From the NCBI GenBank assembly GCA_004552965.1, contig SFMU01000051.1:1-15426 (forward strand): a stretch of 15,426 nt of DNA, given 5' to 3'. Source of the DNA: Bacteroidales bacterium (GTDB taxonomy: Bacteria; Bacteroidota; Bacteroidia; Bacteroidales; UBA932). The notes below the pieces were generated by a model. That model did not search any database. It was given only the letters and a program-made list of their open reading frames with translations, and was not told where the DNA came from. Of this stretch, positions 14,524-15,426 are shown piece after piece (the stretch's first letter is position 1; each line of letters starts with the position of its first letter). Position numbers and translations under genes: made by a program.

Positions 14524-14957
14524 CGCGGGGATGCCACCGAGACACCTGTGGGCAGGGTTGCCGTGCCGAAGACCGGTCAGAAGCCCCCCTTTGCCACGCG
14601 GGGATGGCTCTGAGGTACTTGTAGGCAGGGTCGCCGTGGCAAAGTCCGGTCAGAAGACCCCTTCGCCACGCGAGGATGCCACCGAGACACCTGTAGGCAG
14701 GGTGGCCGTGCCGAAGACCGGTAAGAAGCCCCCCTTTGTCACGCGGGGATGGCTCTGAGGTACTTGTAGGCAGGGTCACCGTGCCCAAGACGGGTCAGAA
14801 GACCCCTTTGCCACGCGGGGATGCCACTGAGACACCTGTGGGCAGGGTCACCGTGCCAAAGACCGGTCAGAAGACCCCTTTGTCACGCGAGGATGCCACC
14901 GAGGCACCTGTAGGCAGGGTCACCGTGCCAAAGTCCGGTCAGAAGAGCGCTTTGCAA
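14524..14957. repeat. 72/73-bp tandem repeat, six copies in two alternating types
   Basis: Units begin with CGCGGGGATG or CGCGAGGATG at 14524, 14597, 14669, 14742, 14814 and 14886 (lengths 73, 72, 73, 72, 72, 72). A shared 3' half (GGCAGGGT...GACCGGTCAGAAG) follows one of two 5' variants: type A (GATGCCACCGAGACACCTG) or type B (GATGGCTCTGAGGTACTTG). The order is A-B-A-B-A-A. Frames stay open on both strands for stretches of the array because 72 is divisible by three, and the 73-bp units shift the frame. I do not support a protein here. Confidence 0.92.
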
Positions 14958-15118
14958 CGCGATAACTTATATCCGATGGTCCCTCCCGTTCACGAGGCGA
15001 GGGCAGGAGGGCCCGCAAGATACGAGTTCCGCAATAGCGGGACGAAGTAGATTGTGGGAGGGGCCGGAGTGAGCGAAGCGAACGGAGTCCTCTGCAATCA
15101 CTATCATCCTCCCGGTTA
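14958..15118. other. GC-rich intergenic stretch with three stem-loops
   Basis: No gene is seen. Three successive inverted repeats are visible: CCCTCC (14981-14986) with GGAGGG (15006-15011), CCCGC (15012-15016) with GCGGG (15037-15041), and GATTG (15050-15054) with CAATC (15095-15099). A purine-rich GAGTGAGCGAAGCGAACGG segment lies inside the last loop. It could be a structured RNA or repeat debris; no promoter is evident. Confidence 0.35.
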
Positions 15119-15130
15119 AATATATAAATG

Positions 15131-15176
15131 AAAAAAGAGGATAACCTCCAAGTCTGAGACTTATCAGTTATCCTCT
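15131..15176 (-). terminator. Intrinsic terminator downstream of the tRNA
   Basis: AGAGGATAAC (15136-15145) and GTTATCCTCT (15167-15176) form a perfect 10-bp stem with an extra inner AAGTC/GACTT pair. On the minus strand it is followed by six T residues, suiting termination of the tRNA transcript. On the plus strand a T-run at 15179-15183 means it may work in both directions. Confidence 0.85.
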
Positions 15177-15184
15177 CGTTTTTG

Positions 15185-15259
15185 TGGGATCTAGCAGATT
15201 TGAACTGCTGACCTCTTGCCTGTCAAGCAAGCGCTCTAAACCAACTGAGCTAAGAACCC
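15185..15259 (-). tRNA. tRNA-Val (GAC)
   Basis: The minus strand folds into a complete 75-base cloverleaf: acceptor GGGTTCT/AGATCCC, D-arm GCTC/GAGC, anticodon stem CTTGC/GCAAG with loop TTGACAG (anticodon GAC, reading GUC and GUU), and T-arm AGCAG-TTCAAAT-CTGCT. The discriminator is A and CCA is not encoded. The acceptor stem has a T-T mismatch at positions 4-69. A terminator follows immediately. Confidence 0.93.
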
Positions 15260-15322
15260 GAATGTTTTGCAAAGATAAGGCAAAATATTCAATTCTCCAA
15301 ATCCCAGCTGGAATTTCGTGCA

Positions 15323-15426
15323 TCATTGCCTGTCGAGCGTGTAGGTCGTGCCATTCCGGCTCGTCAGATAGAGCACTCTTCCGGCGACAACACCGGAGAA
15401 CATCGGGACGTTGTCCCCATCTCTGC
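15323..15426 (-). CDS. 3' end of an unidentified minus-strand gene (partial)
   Basis: The last 33 codons of a frame entering from the right edge read MFSGVVAGRVLYLTSRNG and end TYTLDRQ before TGA at 15323-15325. The residue composition is normal for a protein, and the gene would precede tRNA-Val on the same strand. The fragment is too short to assign a family. Confidence 0.5.
   Translation of the reverse strand, partial: RDGDNVPMFSGVVAGRVLYLTSRNGTTYTLDRQ

Noticed and set aside
14320..15050. Overlapping open frames through the 72-bp repeats encoding 24-residue repeats
   Set aside because: Both strands are open, the frame shifts at each 73-bp unit, and there is no start context or domain. It is kept as a repeat with the peptide possibility noted.

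Overview
This window looks like a chromosomal segment from a member of the Bacteroidota, most likely a gut- or rumen-type Bacteroidales with moderately high GC. Three things suggest this. Several genes are preceded by the TAnnTTTG -7 box typical of Bacteroidota, and Shine-Dalgarno sequences are weak or absent. Exported polysaccharide-degrading enzymes (GH53 lipoprotein, GH43) are present. The formate-tetrahydrofolate ligase reads like the Bacteroidales type. I cannot name a genus.

Layout. 1-906 is a repeat-rich arm made of palindromes, an approximately 24-25 bp minisatellite, a transposase-like C-terminal remnant and a long hairpin. 956-2941 holds two minus-strand genes, a GH53 endo-galactanase lipoprotein and an SprT-like zinc metalloprotease domain protein, separated by a 46-bp tandem repeat. 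3008-9923 is a complete-looking TPP-riboswitch-controlled thiamine operon: thiD-thiS-thiE-thiG-thiC-thiF-thiH-tenI/thiE2. Running convergently (9933-11423, minus) is an exported GH43 glycosidase-like protein whose C-terminus is an apparently intact peptide deformylase domain. 11521-13873 holds an HD-domain phosphohydrolase-like gene and fhs (formate-THF ligase). 13911-14484 is an inverted copy of the left arm, followed by six 72/73-bp tandem repeats, a GC-rich structured intergenic stretch, a terminator, a tRNA-Val(GAC) and the 3' end of an unidentified minus-strand gene.

How the genes work together. The thi operon makes both halves of thiamine and joins them. ThiC makes the pyrimidine and ThiD phosphorylates it. 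ThiS, ThiF, ThiG and ThiH make the thiazole, ThiE couples the two, and the last gene is a TenI-like ThiE paralogue. A TPP aptamer followed by a terminator-like hairpin in the leader is the obvious control. The remaining genes look like independent housekeeping or glycan-degradation genes.

The two most notable features are the single-ORF fusion of a signal-peptide-bearing GH43 domain to a full peptide deformylase domain, and the pair of composite, tandem-repeat-rich inverted repeats that bracket about 13 kb of otherwise ordinary genes. The two arms have each expanded different tandem units.
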